A stretch of 64,000 nt of DNA from Halopseudomonas oceani (GTDB taxonomy: Bacteria; Pseudomonadota; Gammaproteobacteria; Pseudomonadales; Pseudomonadaceae): assembly GCF_002903165.1 (NCBI RefSeq), contig NZ_PPSK01000008.1, positions 62,001 to 126,000 on the forward strand, written 5' to 3'. The notes beneath the pieces are model-generated. The model made no database searches, was not told where the DNA came from, and saw nothing but the letters and a program-made list of their open reading frames with translations. The translations under genes were made by a program, and so were the position numbers. Each line of letters begins with the position of its first letter. Positions within the stretch are counted from its first letter, which is position 1. Of the stretch, positions 46,574-56,900 are shown one piece after another.

Positions 46574-46607
46574 AAAAAACCCCGGCTCTCGCGAGTCCGG
46601 GGTTTTC
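46574..46607. terminator. Bidirectional terminator between lpxH and etfA
   Basis: Stem AAAACCCCGG/CCGGGGTTTT (46576-46585/46597-46606) with flanking A and T runs; works for lpxH on plus and etfA on minus. Confidence 0.85.
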
Positions 46608-46610
46608 TTG

Positions 46611-46637
46611 CAGCTTGCGGCTTGAAGCTTGCCGCTG
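46611..46637 (-). repeat. Short dispersed repeat, copy 1 (beside etfA)
   Basis: On the minus strand it reads GCAGCGGCAAGCTTCAAGCC then GCAAGCTG; nearly the same 26 bases occur on the plus strand at 50322-50347 after the ETF-QO gene. It is itself partly palindromic (GCGGCAAGCTT..AAGC..GC). Confidence 0.65.
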
Positions 46638-46653
46638 CCTCTAGGCCGTCGGC

Positions 46654-47598
46654 TTAGAGCTTACCTTCCAGCTCCGGTACCGCCTCGAACAGGTCGGCAA
46701 CCAGGCCGTAGTCGGCCACCTGGAAGATCGGCGCTTCTTCGTCCTTGTTGATCGCAACGATCACCTTGGAGTCTTTCATACCAGCCAGGTGCTGGATCGC
46801 GCCGGAGATACCGACCGCCACGTACAGCTGCGGTGCAACGATCTTGCCGGTCTGACCAACCTGCATGTCGTTCGGTACGAAGCCAGCGTCAACCGCGGCG
46901 CGCGAGGCACCCACAGCGGCGCCCAGCTTGTCGGCAACCTTGTACAGCATTTCGAAGTTGTCGCCGTTCTGCATGCCGCGACCACCGGAAATGACGATCT
47001 TGGCGCCTGCCAGCTCCGGACGGTCGGATTTGGCCAGCTCTTCACCGACAAAGCTGGAGATACCAGCGTCATGGGCAGAAGCAACCGCTTCAACCGCAGC
47101 GCTGCCGCCTTCGGCTGCAACCGCATCGAAACCGGTGGCACGAACGGTGATGACCTTGATCGCAGCGCTGGATTGTACGGTGGCAATCGCGTTACCCGCG
47201 TAGATCGGACGCTTGAAGGTGTCAGCGCTCTCAACGGCAATGATCTCGGAGATCTGATCAACGTCCAGCAGCGCAGCAACGCGCGGCAGGTAGTTTTTAC
47301 CGTTGGTGCTGGCCGGAGCCAGGATGTGGCTGTAAGTGGCCGGCGAGGTCCCTTGTGCCAGTTCAGCGATCAGCAGGGAAACGTTTTCCGGCAGCAGGTT
47401 CGCGTAGGCGGCGTTGTCAGCCAGCAGGACCTTGTTGACGCCAGCGACCTTGGCAGCAGCGTCAGCAACGGCAGCACAGCCTGCGCCGGCAACCAGAACA
47501 TCGATGTCGCCACCGATGGCCTGAGCGGCAGCAACGGTGTTCAGGGTAGCTGCGTTCAGCTCGGCGTTGTTGTGTTCAGCAATAACCAGAATGCTCAT
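46654..47598 (-). CDS. etfA: Electron transfer flavoprotein subunit alpha
   Basis: With EtfB it carries electrons from acyl-CoA and other dehydrogenases to ETF-quinone oxidoreductase. The 314-residue protein ends in the FAD-binding C-terminal domain: [57 protein letters not shown] and [19 protein letters not shown]. It starts 2 bases after etfB. Confidence 0.97.
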   Translation of the reverse strand: MSILVIAEHNNAELNAATLNTVAAAQAIGGDIDVLVAGAGCAAVADAAAKVAGVNKVLLADNAAYANLLPENVSLLIAELAQGTSPATYSHILAPASTNGKNYLPRVAALLDVDQISEIIAVESADTFKRPIYAGNAIATVQSSAAIKVITVRATGFDAVAAEGGSAAVEAVASAHDAGISSFVGEELAKSDRPELAGAKIVISGGRGMQNGDNFEMLYKVADKLGAAVGASRAAVDAGFVPNDMQVGQTGKIVAPQLYVAVGISGAIQHLAGMKDSKVIVAINKDEEAPIFQVADYGLVADLFEAVPELEGKL

Positions 47599-47600
47599 GT

Positions 47601-48350
47601 TCAGATCACCTTGGCTTCGTTCTTGAGTTTGTCGACCAGCTCGTCAACGCTCTTAACCTTGATGCCAGCGCTGCGGGCAGCCGGGGCTTCAACCTTCAGG
47701 GTGGTCACGGTCGATGCGGTGCTAACTCCCAGATCTTCCGGCTTGACGACTTCCAGCGGCTTCTTCTTGGCCTTCATGATGTTCGGCAGCGACGCGTAGC
47801 GCGGCTCGTTCAGACGCAGGTCAGTGGTAACGATGGCCGGCAGCTTCAGCGCAACGGTCTGCAGACCGCCGTCGATTTCGCGGGTGACCTTGACGCTGTC
47901 GCCGTCAACAGCCACTTCAGAGGCGAAAGTACCCTGAGCGTAGCCAGACAGTGCAGCCAGCATCTGGCCAGTCTGATTGTTGTCGGAGTCGATGGCCTGC
48001 TTGCCGAGGATGACCAGCTGCGGCTGCTCTTTATCGACAACGGCTTTCAGCGCCTTGGCGATGGCCAGCGAGTTCAGCTCGTCGGCGGACTCGACCAGAA
48101 CAGCGCGGTCAGCACCCAGTGCCAGGGCGGTACGCAGTTGTTCCTGGGCGGCGGTTGGGCCGACAGTGACAGCGACGATCTCGGTAGCAACGCCTTTTTC
48201 TTTCAGACGTACTGCTTCTTCCACGGCGATTTCGCAGAAGGGGTTCATCGACATTTTGACGTTGGCCAGGTCAACACCGGAGTTGTCCGCCTTGACGCGA
48301 ACCTTGACGTTGTAATCAACGACTCGCTTAACCGCTACAAGTACCTTCAT
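47601..48350 (-). CDS. etfB: Electron transfer flavoprotein subunit beta
   Basis: AMP-binding partner of EtfA, 249 residues. Seen: [34 protein letters not shown], and the ETF-beta signature region around [20 protein letters not shown]. The ATG at 48350 has GAGG 6 bases upstream; an extra five codons (48365) are open but not homologous. First gene of etfBA, divergent from the ETF-QO gene across 293 bp. Confidence 0.97.
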   Translation of the reverse strand: MKVLVAVKRVVDYNVKVRVKADNSGVDLANVKMSMNPFCEIAVEEAVRLKEKGVATEIVAVTVGPTAAQEQLRTALALGADRAVLVESADELNSLAIAKALKAVVDKEQPQLVILGKQAIDSDNNQTGQMLAALSGYAQGTFASEVAVDGDSVKVTREIDGGLQTVALKLPAIVTTDLRLNEPRYASLPNIMKAKKKPLEVVKPEDLGVSTASTVTTLKVEAPAARSAGIKVKSVDELVDKLKNEAKVI

Positions 48351-48540
48351 GATTGCCTCATTCAATGTGTAGCCAAAACTGGGCAGGCCATAATCGTGAC
48401 TATAATATGAAGATCGTTCACGTTCAGACCAAACAGAGCCCGCCGTTCAAAAGCTCTCTATCATGACTTTCCATGCACAGGCGGTCAATAGGAGCAATTC
48501 GACGAAAGGTCTAATAAACGACCAAAACGCCATCTTTGCG

Positions 48541-48569
48541 TTGGAGCACAAAAAACGGGCTGTTATACT
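48541..48569 (+). promoter_or_regulatory. Putative sigma-70 promoter of the ETF-QO gene
   Basis: TTGGAG (48541-48546), a 17-base spacer, and TATACT (48564-48569), about 75 bases before the start codon. The -10 box is good; the -35 is weak. Confidence 0.45.
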
Positions 48570-48643
48570 GCGCGGCTTAATCGATCATGGCAGATCAACA
48601 AAGAATCGATACATGTGACGGGCCTAGAGTTAGGAGAGAGATA

Positions 48644-50308
48644 GTGGAACGCGAATTCATGGAGTTTGACGTTGTCATCGTAGGTGCCGGCCCCTCTGGC
48701 CTGGCAGCTGCATGTCGAATCAAGAAACAGGCTGCTGAAGCCGGTCAGGAAATCAGCGTCTGTGTCGTAGAGAAAGGTTCCGAAGTCGGCGCCCACATTC
48801 TCTCCGGTGCCGTATTCGAGCCGCGCGCCCTGGAAGAACTGTTCCCCGATTGGAAAGAGCTTGGCGCTCCGCTGAACACCGCCGTCGTTCGCGATGACAT
48901 CTATATGCTCACCAGCGAAGAGAAGGCAACCAAGCTGCCTGACATGCTCGTTCCCAAGACCATGCACAACCATGGCAACTATATTATCTCCCTCGGCAAC
49001 CTGTGCCGCTGGCTGGCCGAACAGGCCGAAGGCCTGGGCGTAGAGGTATATCCGGGCTTTGCTGCCCAGGAAGCCCTGATCGATGAGAACGGCGTTGTTC
49101 GCGGCATCCTGACCGGCGACCTGGGCGTTGACCGTGAAGGCAACCCGAAAGACGGGTTCTACACCCCCGGCATGGAACTGCGCGCCAAGTACACCCTGTT
49201 CGCAGAAGGCTGCCGCGGCCACATCGGCAAGCAACTGATCAAGCGTTTCAACCTGGATTCCGAAGCCGACGCCCAGCATTACGGTATCGGCATCAAGGAA
49301 ATCTGGGACATCGATCCGGCCAAGCACCAGCAAGGTCTGGTTGTGCATACCGCCGGCTGGCCGCTGGACATCGTCGGTACCGAAAACACCGGTGGTTCCT
49401 TCCTGTATCACCTGGAAAACAACCAGGTAGTCGTTGGCCTGATCATCGATCTGTCCTACTCGAACCCGCACCTGTCGCCGTTCGACGAATTCCAGCGCTA
49501 CAAGCATCACCCGGTCATCAAGCAGTACCTGGAAGGCGGCAAGCGCGTTGCCTACGGTGCACGCGCCATCTGCAAGGGCGGCATCAACTCGCTGCCGAAG
49601 ATGGTCTTCCCGGGCGGTGCTCTGATCGGTTGTGACCTCGGGACCCTGAACTTCGCCAAGATCAAGGGCAGCCACACTGCCATGAAATCGGGCATGCTGG
49701 CGGCTGACGCTATCGTCGAGGCCCTGCAGGCTGGCCGCGAAGGCGGTGACGAGCTGACCAACTATGTTGATAGCTTCAAGTCCAGCTGGCTGTACGAAGA
49801 GCTGTTCGCAGCGCGTAACTTCGGCCCGGCAATCCACAAGTTCGGCCCGCTGTTCGGTGGTGCGTTCAACTACATCGATCAGAACTGGTTCGGTGGCAAG
49901 ATTCCGGTCACCCTGCACGACACCAAGCCGGATTACGCCTGCCTGAAGAAAGCCTCCGAAGCGACCAAGATCGACTATCCGAAGCCGGATGGCGTACTGA
50001 GCTTCGACAAGCTATCTTCGGTCTTCATGTCCAACACCAACCATGAAGAAGACCAGCCGATCCACCTGACGCTGAAAGACCCGAGCATTCCGCTGGAGAA
50101 AAACCTGCCCCTGTACGACGAGCCCGCGCAGCGTTACTGCCCAGCTGGCGTCTACGAAGTCGTCAACAACGATGACGGCAGCAAGCGCTTCCAGATCAAC
50201 GCGCAGAACTGCGTGCACTGCAAGACGTGCGACATCAAGGATCCAGCGCAAAACATCAACTGGATCGCGCCGGAAGGCACGGGTGGCCCGAACTACCCGA
50301 ACATGTAA
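48644..50308 (+). CDS. Electron transfer flavoprotein-ubiquinone oxidoreductase
   Basis: Inner-membrane-associated FAD/4Fe-4S enzyme that passes ETF electrons to quinone; 554 residues. FAD site VVIVGAGPSGLAAACR at the N-terminus, EKGSEVGAHILSG, ELRAKYTLFAEGCRG, and a C-terminal ferredoxin site RYCPAGVYEV ... NCVHCKTCDIKDP. The start is placed at GTG 48644 (VEREFMEFD), which has TAGGAG about 8 bases upstream and matches the N-terminus of Pseudomonas homologues; an ATG at 48587 gives 19 unrelated residues. Encoded divergently from its electron donor etfBA. Confidence 0.96.
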   Translation: MEREFMEFDVVIVGAGPSGLAAACRIKKQAAEAGQEISVCVVEKGSEVGAHILSGAVFEPRALEELFPDWKELGAPLNTAVVRDDIYMLTSEEKATKLPDMLVPKTMHNHGNYIISLGNLCRWLAEQAEGLGVEVYPGFAAQEALIDENGVVRGILTGDLGVDREGNPKDGFYTPGMELRAKYTLFAEGCRGHIGKQLIKRFNLDSEADAQHYGIGIKEIWDIDPAKHQQGLVVHTAGWPLDIVGTENTGGSFLYHLENNQVVVGLIIDLSYSNPHLSPFDEFQRYKHHPVIKQYLEGGKRVAYGARAICKGGINSLPKMVFPGGALIGCDLGTLNFAKIKGSHTAMKSGMLAADAIVEALQAGREGGDELTNYVDSFKSSWLYEELFAARNFGPAIHKFGPLFGGAFNYIDQNWFGGKIPVTLHDTKPDYACLKKASEATKIDYPKPDGVLSFDKLSSVFMSNTNHEEDQPIHLTLKDPSIPLEKNLPLYDEPAQRYCPAGVYEVVNNDDGSKRFQINAQNCVHCKTCDIKDPAQNINWIAPEGTGGPNYPNM

Positions 50309-50321
50309 CGCGCAAGCGCTA

Positions 50322-50347
50322 CAGCGGCAAGCATCAAGGCCGCAAGC
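50322..50347 (+). repeat. Short dispersed repeat, copy 2 (after ETF-QO)
   Basis: CAGCGGCAAGCATCAAGGCC then GCAAGC, matching the inverted copy at 46611-46637 with about two differences. Both abut terminators at the outer ends of the etf genes. Confidence 0.65.
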
Positions 50348-50380
50348 AACAAAAAACCGGCCGTTGGCCGGTTTTTTGTT
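50348..50380. terminator. Bidirectional terminator after ETF-QO
   Basis: AAAAAACCGGCC (50351-50362), loop GTT, GGCCGGTTTTTT; serves the ETF-QO gene and the convergent transglutaminase gene. Confidence 0.93.
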
Positions 50381-50423
50381 ATCTGACAGAGCCAGACAAG
50401 ACATCAAAATCGGTGGTTGCGCG

Positions 50424-51341
50424 TCAGACCAGATCTCTCACCTGTCCCTGCGTACCTTCCTGTTGCGGCAATACATCCACCGCCACACTGAGCGTGTGGT
50501 CTCCCCCACCGGTCATCACGCCCTTGAGCGGCGTCACATCGGCGAAGTCCCTACCCCAGCCAAGAATGATGTAGCGCTCATCCGGCACGCAGCCATTGGT
50601 AGGGTCCAACTCTAGCCAGCCCCAGCCAGGCACAAATACTGCGAGCCAGGCGTGGGTCGCATCGGCACCCAGCAACTTTTGCTGGCCCGGCGGTGGCAGT
50701 GTCTCCATATACCCGCTGACATACCTCGCAGACAGCCCCATTGAACGCAGGCAGCCGATCCCCAGATGCGCAAAGTCCTGACAAACCCCGCGTTTGCTGG
50801 CCAGCACGTCATGCAGCGGAGTAGCTAGCGTGGTGAACTCCGGATCATAGGTAAACTCAGAGAAAATACGCTGATTGAGATCCAGCACTGCATCAACCAG
50901 GTTGCGCCCTGGCGTAAAACTGCCGCGCGCATAATCGGCCAACCCCGGACTCTGGAAAATAAACGGCGAGCTAAGCGCATACAAACGCGCATCAAGCGTA
51001 TCGCGATTGGTCTGGCGCGGGTCATAGCGCAATTCGTCGACCGCCTGTTCCCAGCTGATGTTCGAGAAAATATCAGCGCTCGCGCGGGGACGCGTCACGA
51101 TCTCGCTGGTAACACTGACATCCAGACTCTCGTGCAGCGACTCGATCGAAAAGTAGACCACCCGGTTACCGAAAAAATCGGTGCGCTCACGCATGCGATC
51201 AGGTATCGGGGTGATTACCAGTTGGGTGTTGCTGCAATCCTGCCAAGGCAACACCCGCGGCAGGATGCGCGCTTCGTTGTGACTCAGGGTCACCGCGCCG
51301 CTGTACTGGTAATGCGTGGTATGGCGCAAAAGGTATCTCAA
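50424..51341 (-). CDS. Transglutaminase-like protein of the ATP-grasp/alpha-E island
   Basis: A 305-residue protein without a signal peptide: N-terminal beta domain (RHTTHYQYSGAVTLSHNEAR, about 1-80), helical linker, then a transglutaminase/protease fold with Cys187 (GVCQDFAHLG), His230 (DATHAWLAVFVPG) and Asp246 (LDPTNG). The triad is intact, so it is probably an active cysteine peptidase or amidotransferase. It is the last gene of the minus-strand operon, 15 bases after the fused ATP-grasp/alpha-E gene. In comparative-genomic work on amidoligases this family is predicted to cut or transfer the peptides made by the neighbouring ATP-grasp enzymes. Confidence 0.88.
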   Translation of the reverse strand: MRYLLRHTTHYQYSGAVTLSHNEARILPRVLPWQDCSNTQLVITPIPDRMRERTDFFGNRVVYFSIESLHESLDVSVTSEIVTRPRASADIFSNISWEQAVDELRYDPRQTNRDTLDARLYALSSPFIFQSPGLADYARGSFTPGRNLVDAVLDLNQRIFSEFTYDPEFTTLATPLHDVLASKRGVCQDFAHLGIGCLRSMGLSARYVSGYMETLPPPGQQKLLGADATHAWLAVFVPGWGWLELDPTNGCVPDERYIILGWGRDFADVTPLKGVMTGGGDHTLSVAVDVLPQQEGTQGQVRDLV

Positions 51342-51356
51342 TGTAGAGACCTCGAT

Positions 51357-53945
51357 TCAGGGCTGGCCAGTGTAGTGCATGCTGACCAGTTGGCGGGGAG
51401 CTTCAACATGACTGAAGTGACTATGCGACAGTGCGTTGGACAGCTCGGACATCGGCTCGATCAGTTGATCCAGCAGATTACTCAAGGCCTCCCGTGCAGC
51501 GGGCGAGCCTTCCAGATCAGTCAGGGTTTCAATGTCGACCAAATGCAGGCAGCTGGTGGCCTGAATGATCAACCGCTGCTCCAGATTACGATAGGGTGAA
51601 CTACCCGGTGACGGCAGCTTGGCTATTTGTCGCCCCAAGCGCTTGAGCATGTAGCCCACCGAACGCGGGTTGGTCTCATCGAACAGCAGCAGATCGAGAA
51701 TCGCCAGCGGATGCAGCTGCGAGCGGTAGCGGCGACGATATACCGTTAGGTTGTCCGTGGTTGCCAGCACCACCTCCCACAGCGGAATACCAGGCTCATC
51801 AGCATCCAGCAGAGCGAGCTTCAGCAGTTCCAGCGAGCCCAGCGTACGCTCGATGAAGCGGCCAATATCAAGGAAGCGCCAGCCGTAGTGATGCGGCATG
51901 GTTTCGTTGCAAAGACCAAAAAACGCCGCCAGATCGAGCACCATGGCTTCGAGGTGGCGCTGCCCTACCACCACGCCACGGGCGCGCGACATGCTGTTAA
52001 AGTGCTGCCGCAAGCTGTTGATCGCGCGCCAGGTATCATCACCCAGATGATCGCGAACCGCTCGACTGTTACGCACGAAGTTGCCAAAAATGACCGGCAA
52101 CCCTTCGGGCAGGTCGTCGGAGAACAACTGCAGCAAACGATCCCGGGTCACGATGTACTCGCGCGGGAATCGGCTATTGTTCGGCACATTCTCCTCGGTA
52201 AAGGCGTCCGGCTCCAACGCGACATCCAGCGCCCGCAGTAGGTCTGGCATCAACTGTGAACCGGTTTCCTGCCGGTCATCCTGCAGCAGACGCGCCAGCG
52301 CCTCGCGCAACAAGCGTCCGCGGGTATCCAAACGCTCACCATACCGCCCCATCCAGAACAAGCTTTCCGCCACGCGGCACGGCAGGTCCTTGCCGTCGCG
52401 CGTGACGACAATCGGACCAAGCGCCTGACGCAGCAGGCTGATGTGCGGTTGTGGCACCGGCGCCGTCACCCAGACATCCTTCACCAGCCGGCTTTTCATC
52501 AGAGGTGCGCCGGGTTCGCCGACCCAGGCCAGACCACCGGGCATTACCCGATAATTACGCTCATTGACCGGCTTGGTAAGATCATCCGGCTCGACCAGAC
52601 TGAAGAACCGCAGCGTTGCGCTCTGACGCTCAAACGTTTTGCTCTGCGGATTGAAACCAGGCACCACCGCAGGTGAGAGATGCCGCTGCGCGGTGAACAG
52701 ATACGGCTGGCGATCCATGCTGACACGAAGATCCCTCAGCGCTTCCAGTCCCATCTGATCGGCACGATAGACCCGTCCCGGTTTGCTGATGTCACGCAGC
52801 ACCCAGCCATCCAGCTCGGCACGCACCTGCGCCAACGCAGCAGGTTCGCCGCACCAGAGCGTTTCCCGGCATGGCAGCAGCAACTCTTCCCCCAGCAGCT
52901 CGCGGCACAGACTCGGCAGAAAGGCCAGTAATCCAGGATGCTCCAGCACACCGGCACCCAACGCGTTGGCAATATGCACGTTGCCGCAGCGCGCGGCCTG
53001 CAACAGACCGGGAACCCCGAGCAACGAGTCAGGACGCAACTCCAGAGGGTCACACCAGGGATCATTGATCTGCCGCAGAATGACATCCACCTGCTTCAAG
53101 CCACCGAGCGTGCGCATGGAAACCTGGCCATCGCGGACCACCAGGTCATCCCCTTCGACCAGCGAAAAGTTCATGTAGTTGGCCAGCCAGGCGTGCTCGA
53201 AATACCCCGGGCTGCCTGGCCCCGGCGACAGCAATACAATATTCGCTTGTTCTCGTTGGGTGCTGGCCAGGCTGGATAGGCAGCGATGCTGAGCCTGCAG
53301 AAAACCCGCCAACCGCTTGATCGGTGCATCGCGATACAGGCTCGGCAGCGCACGGGCAAGCGTAATCCGGTTTTCCAGCGCGTAACCGGCCCCAGCAGGC
53401 GACTGGGTCCAGTCAGCCAACACCTGCCAGCCGCCACTGCTGTCCCGGATGATGTCGGTGCCGTGGAAGATCAGCAGCGGGCGCTCAACCTGCGGTGGGT
53501 CATCGGCCGCCGAGAACAGAAACCCGGGGTGGGTGTAGATCAACTCGGGGGGCAAGAGGCCTTCACTGATGATTCGCCGGGCACCATAGAGGTCGTCAAG
53601 AATATGCTCCAGCAGACGACTGCGTTGTTTCAGCCCAGCCTCCAGCACATCCCATTCCTGAGTGGGAATGACCCAGGGCACGCAATCGAGTTGCCAGGAC
53701 CGCAACTGACCCGGATCGTCCTCGTAAGGATTGAAGGTGACGCCATTTTCATGCAGCAGGTTCTGCGCTTCTTCCGAGCGAGCAGCCAGCACGTCGGGGC
53801 CGAGCTGGACAATATCATCCAGCACGCCTTGCCAGTGAGCGCGCGGCTGCTGGTTGTCGCTCAGCAACTCGTCATGTCCGTCATGCCCTGGATAGTCCCC
53901 GAGAATGGCATTGACTGCGGGGTCCAGATTGGCGAGGTGTTGCAT
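51357..53945 (-). CDS. Fused circularly permuted ATP-grasp and alpha-E domain protein
   Basis: An 862-residue two-domain protein. Residues 1 to about 510 are a circularly permuted type 2 ATP-grasp domain (GVTFNPYEDD, YALENRITLARALPSLY, LLSPGPGSPGYFEHAWLA, SLVEGDDLVV, ALGAGVLEHPGLLAFLP). Residues about 520-855 form an alpha-E helical domain beginning RVAESLFWMGRYGERLDTRGRLL. The same two parts occur as separate genes at 57527 and 58988. It probably ligates an amino group to a carboxylate using ATP; substrates unknown. No signal peptide. Lies 54 bases after the 1105-residue transglutaminase gene. Confidence 0.9.
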   Translation of the reverse strand: MQHLANLDPAVNAILGDYPGHDGHDELLSDNQQPRAHWQGVLDDIVQLGPDVLAARSEEAQNLLHENGVTFNPYEDDPGQLRSWQLDCVPWVIPTQEWDVLEAGLKQRSRLLEHILDDLYGARRIISEGLLPPELIYTHPGFLFSAADDPPQVERPLLIFHGTDIIRDSSGGWQVLADWTQSPAGAGYALENRITLARALPSLYRDAPIKRLAGFLQAQHRCLSSLASTQREQANIVLLSPGPGSPGYFEHAWLANYMNFSLVEGDDLVVRDGQVSMRTLGGLKQVDVILRQINDPWCDPLELRPDSLLGVPGLLQAARCGNVHIANALGAGVLEHPGLLAFLPSLCRELLGEELLLPCRETLWCGEPAALAQVRAELDGWVLRDISKPGRVYRADQMGLEALRDLRVSMDRQPYLFTAQRHLSPAVVPGFNPQSKTFERQSATLRFFSLVEPDDLTKPVNERNYRVMPGGLAWVGEPGAPLMKSRLVKDVWVTAPVPQPHISLLRQALGPIVVTRDGKDLPCRVAESLFWMGRYGERLDTRGRLLREALARLLQDDRQETGSQLMPDLLRALDVALEPDAFTEENVPNNSRFPREYIVTRDRLLQLFSDDLPEGLPVIFGNFVRNSRAVRDHLGDDTWRAINSLRQHFNSMSRARGVVVGQRHLEAMVLDLAAFFGLCNETMPHHYGWRFLDIGRFIERTLGSLELLKLALLDADEPGIPLWEVVLATTDNLTVYRRRYRSQLHPLAILDLLLFDETNPRSVGYMLKRLGRQIAKLPSPGSSPYRNLEQRLIIQATSCLHLVDIETLTDLEGSPAAREALSNLLDQLIEPMSELSNALSHSHFSHVEAPRQLVSMHYTGQP

Positions 53946-53999
53946 GGAGCGGTTCCTGGTTCAGGCTGAGGTCAGCCGAGTGTGCTGGGTGACTGACGA

Positions 54000-56900
54000 T
54001 TATAAACCAGAGCTGCCAACGACAGCGCGGCGCAAATCCAGGGTGTGCGGATACTCCTGACCCGGCGCCTGCCGCACCTCCCCTGCCTTGCCCTGACTAT
54101 GACCATAGCTCCAGAACCGCGCCATGCGCCGCGCCTCAGCCTCATTGGCGTTAACCGGGAAATGCTCGTAATTGCGGCCAGCCGGATGCACCACATGGTA
54201 GGTGCAGCCTCCAACCGAGCGGCCGTTCCAGTTGTCGATCAAGTCAAACACCAGCGGCGCCTGGACACTGATCATCGGATGCAGCGCGGACGGTGGCTGC
54301 CAGGCGCGGTAACGCACCGCGGCTACCAGTTCGCCCGGCACGCCGGTTGCCTGCAGTGGCACCTTGAAGCCGTTGCAGGTCAGCTGATAGCGAGCCGGAT
54401 TGAAGTCATGCACCTTGACCTCCAGCCGTTCGACCGAGGAATCCACATAACGGGCGGTGCCACCACCGGCAACCTCCTCCCCCAGCACGTGCCAGGGTTC
54501 AATCGCCTGGCGCAGCTCGATGCGGGTATCTCCGTATTGGACCTCACCCGCATGCGGGAAGCGGAACTCCAGAAACGGCGCGAACCACTCGTCACGGAAA
54601 TCGAACCCGTGGGCACGCAGGTCGCGCAATACATCGCACAGATCACGCCACAGATAATGCGGCATCATCCATTTGTCATGCAGCGCTGTGCCCCAACGCG
54701 CCAGCGGCTGGCGGTAAGGCTCGGCATAAAAGCGGGCGACCAGCGCTCGAATCAGCAACTGCTGCATCAGACTCATGCGCGCATGCGGCGGCATTTCAAA
54801 CCCGCGCAACTCCAGCAGCCCGAGCCGGCCGGTCGCGCTGTCGGGCGAATACAGCTTGTCGACACAGAATTCGGCGCGGTGGGTGTTGCCGGTAATATCG
54901 GTCAGCAGGTTGCGCACCAGGCGGTCAACCAGCCAGGGCTGCGGTACCTCGCCGGACGGCATCTGCGCCAGCGCAATCTCCAGTTCATACAGCGCCTCAT
55001 GCCGGGCTTCGTCAATCCGTGGTGCCTGACTGGTCGGGCCGATAAACATGCCGGAAAACAGGTAAGACAGGCTCGGATGGTGCTGCCAGAAGGTCAGCAT
55101 GCTCGCCAGCAGGTCCGGCCGGCGCAGGAAAGGTGACTCGGCAGGCGTGCGACCACCGAGGGTAACGTGGTTACCGCCCCCGGTGCCGGTGTGGCGGCCA
55201 TCGAGCATGAACTTCTCGGTACCGAGCCGCGTCAGTCGTGCTTCCTCGTAGAGAGTCTCGGTATTGCGCACCAGCTCAGGCCAGCCGGCCGCGGGCATGA
55301 TGTTCACCTCAATCACCCCTGGGTCCGGAGTGATCATGAATTTCTCGATGCGGTTATCCGATGGGGGGGCGTAGCCTTCGATGCAGACCGGCAGATTCAG
55401 CTCGGCGGCGGTGTGTTCAACAGAAGCCAGCAGCTCCAGGTAGGACTCCAGCCGAGCCAGTGGCGGCATGAAGACAAACAGCTTGCCGTCACGCGGCTCA
55501 ATGCACAGCGCGGTGCCGATAACGCCGCAGTCGATCAGCTCCGGCCGCTGTTCCTGCCAGTCCTGTCCGGCTGCAACGTGGTGAAGCGAACCCTCCCCGT
55601 CGGCGTACATTGCACTGTAGCGGCTGGCCACTTCGCCATGCAGATCTGCCAGCGGCGCCTGCTCCTCGAACAGTGACGTCGGCTGCGGCTCCTCGCGGCG
55701 GGCGATCGGCAGCGCCGACAGCGGCAACCGCAGGCCCATCGGTGAATCGCCGGGCACCAGATAGAGCTGCTCGCGACGCAACGGCCAACTGCCGCTGAGC
55801 CAGCCGCCCTGCGTCGCCGCCAATGGCAGCGTGTAGCCGACCGGCGCATCCAGGCCGCGCTCCAGCAACCGCGCAAGGCGCAGACGGTTGTCATCGTCCT
55901 TGAGGTCTTCGCCGCGCAAATCGACGTCAATCGGTTGCGTGCGCTCCAGCCAGAGGTAATAGTAGGCATCCTCGAAACAGGGGATCAGATGCGAGTCCGA
56001 GACGCCAAGGCGCCGTGTCAGCGCCTGCGCAAACTGCAGCGCCTTGGCATCGTCCACGCCGTAGTCCCGATCCATGTCGGCCAGCCAGCGGTCGTCCTGC
56101 CACATGGGCTTACCGTCGCGGCGCCAGTAACACGCCAGCGCCCATCGCGGCAGTGGCTCACCCGGATACCATTTTCCCTGTTGATAATGAATAAGCGACT
56201 GGGGCGCAAAATGCGGGCGCAGACGCCGTAGCAAGGTCTCGGAAAGCCCTCTTTTGGTTGGCCCCTGGGCAGCAATGGTCCATTCTGGTGCATCCATATC
56301 ATCAATGGAGACAAAGGTTGGCTCGCCGCCCATGGTCAAACGTACGTCCAGCGCCTGCAACTGCGCATCTACCTGTTCACCCAGCGCGAGAATCTCTGCC
56401 CACTGATCTTCAGTGTACGGTTTGGTTACACGGGGATCTTCGTGCACCCTGGTGACGCTCATATCGAAGGAAAACGTCACCTCGCAGGGCTCGGTTGCAC
56501 CGCTAATGGGCGCGGCGCTGGCAGGCTCTGCCGTGGCGGCCAGCGGCAGATGCCCTTCGCCAGCCAACAGGCCCGAGGTTGGATCCAGCCCGATCCAGCC
56601 TGCTCCAGGCACAAACACCTCGGTCCAGGCGTGCAGGTCTGTGAAATCGGTTTCGGTACCGGACGGACCGTCAAGCGCCTTGACGTCGGCCGTCAGTTGA
56701 ATCAGATAGCCTGAAACAAAGCGCGCTGCCAGCCCCAGATGACGGCAGATATGCACCAGCAGCCAGGCCGAGTCACGGCACGAACCGCTGCCCAGCGTGA
56801 GTGTCTGTTCCGGGGTCTGTACGCCGGGTTCCATCCGGATCATGTACTGAATTTCATTGGCCAGACGCTGATTCAGCGAGACCAGGAAATCCGTAATCGA

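Noticed and set aside
48563-49918. 451-codon open frame antisense to the ETF-QO gene
   Set aside because: Overlaps a certain gene throughout and begins and ends without ribosome-binding or terminator signals.
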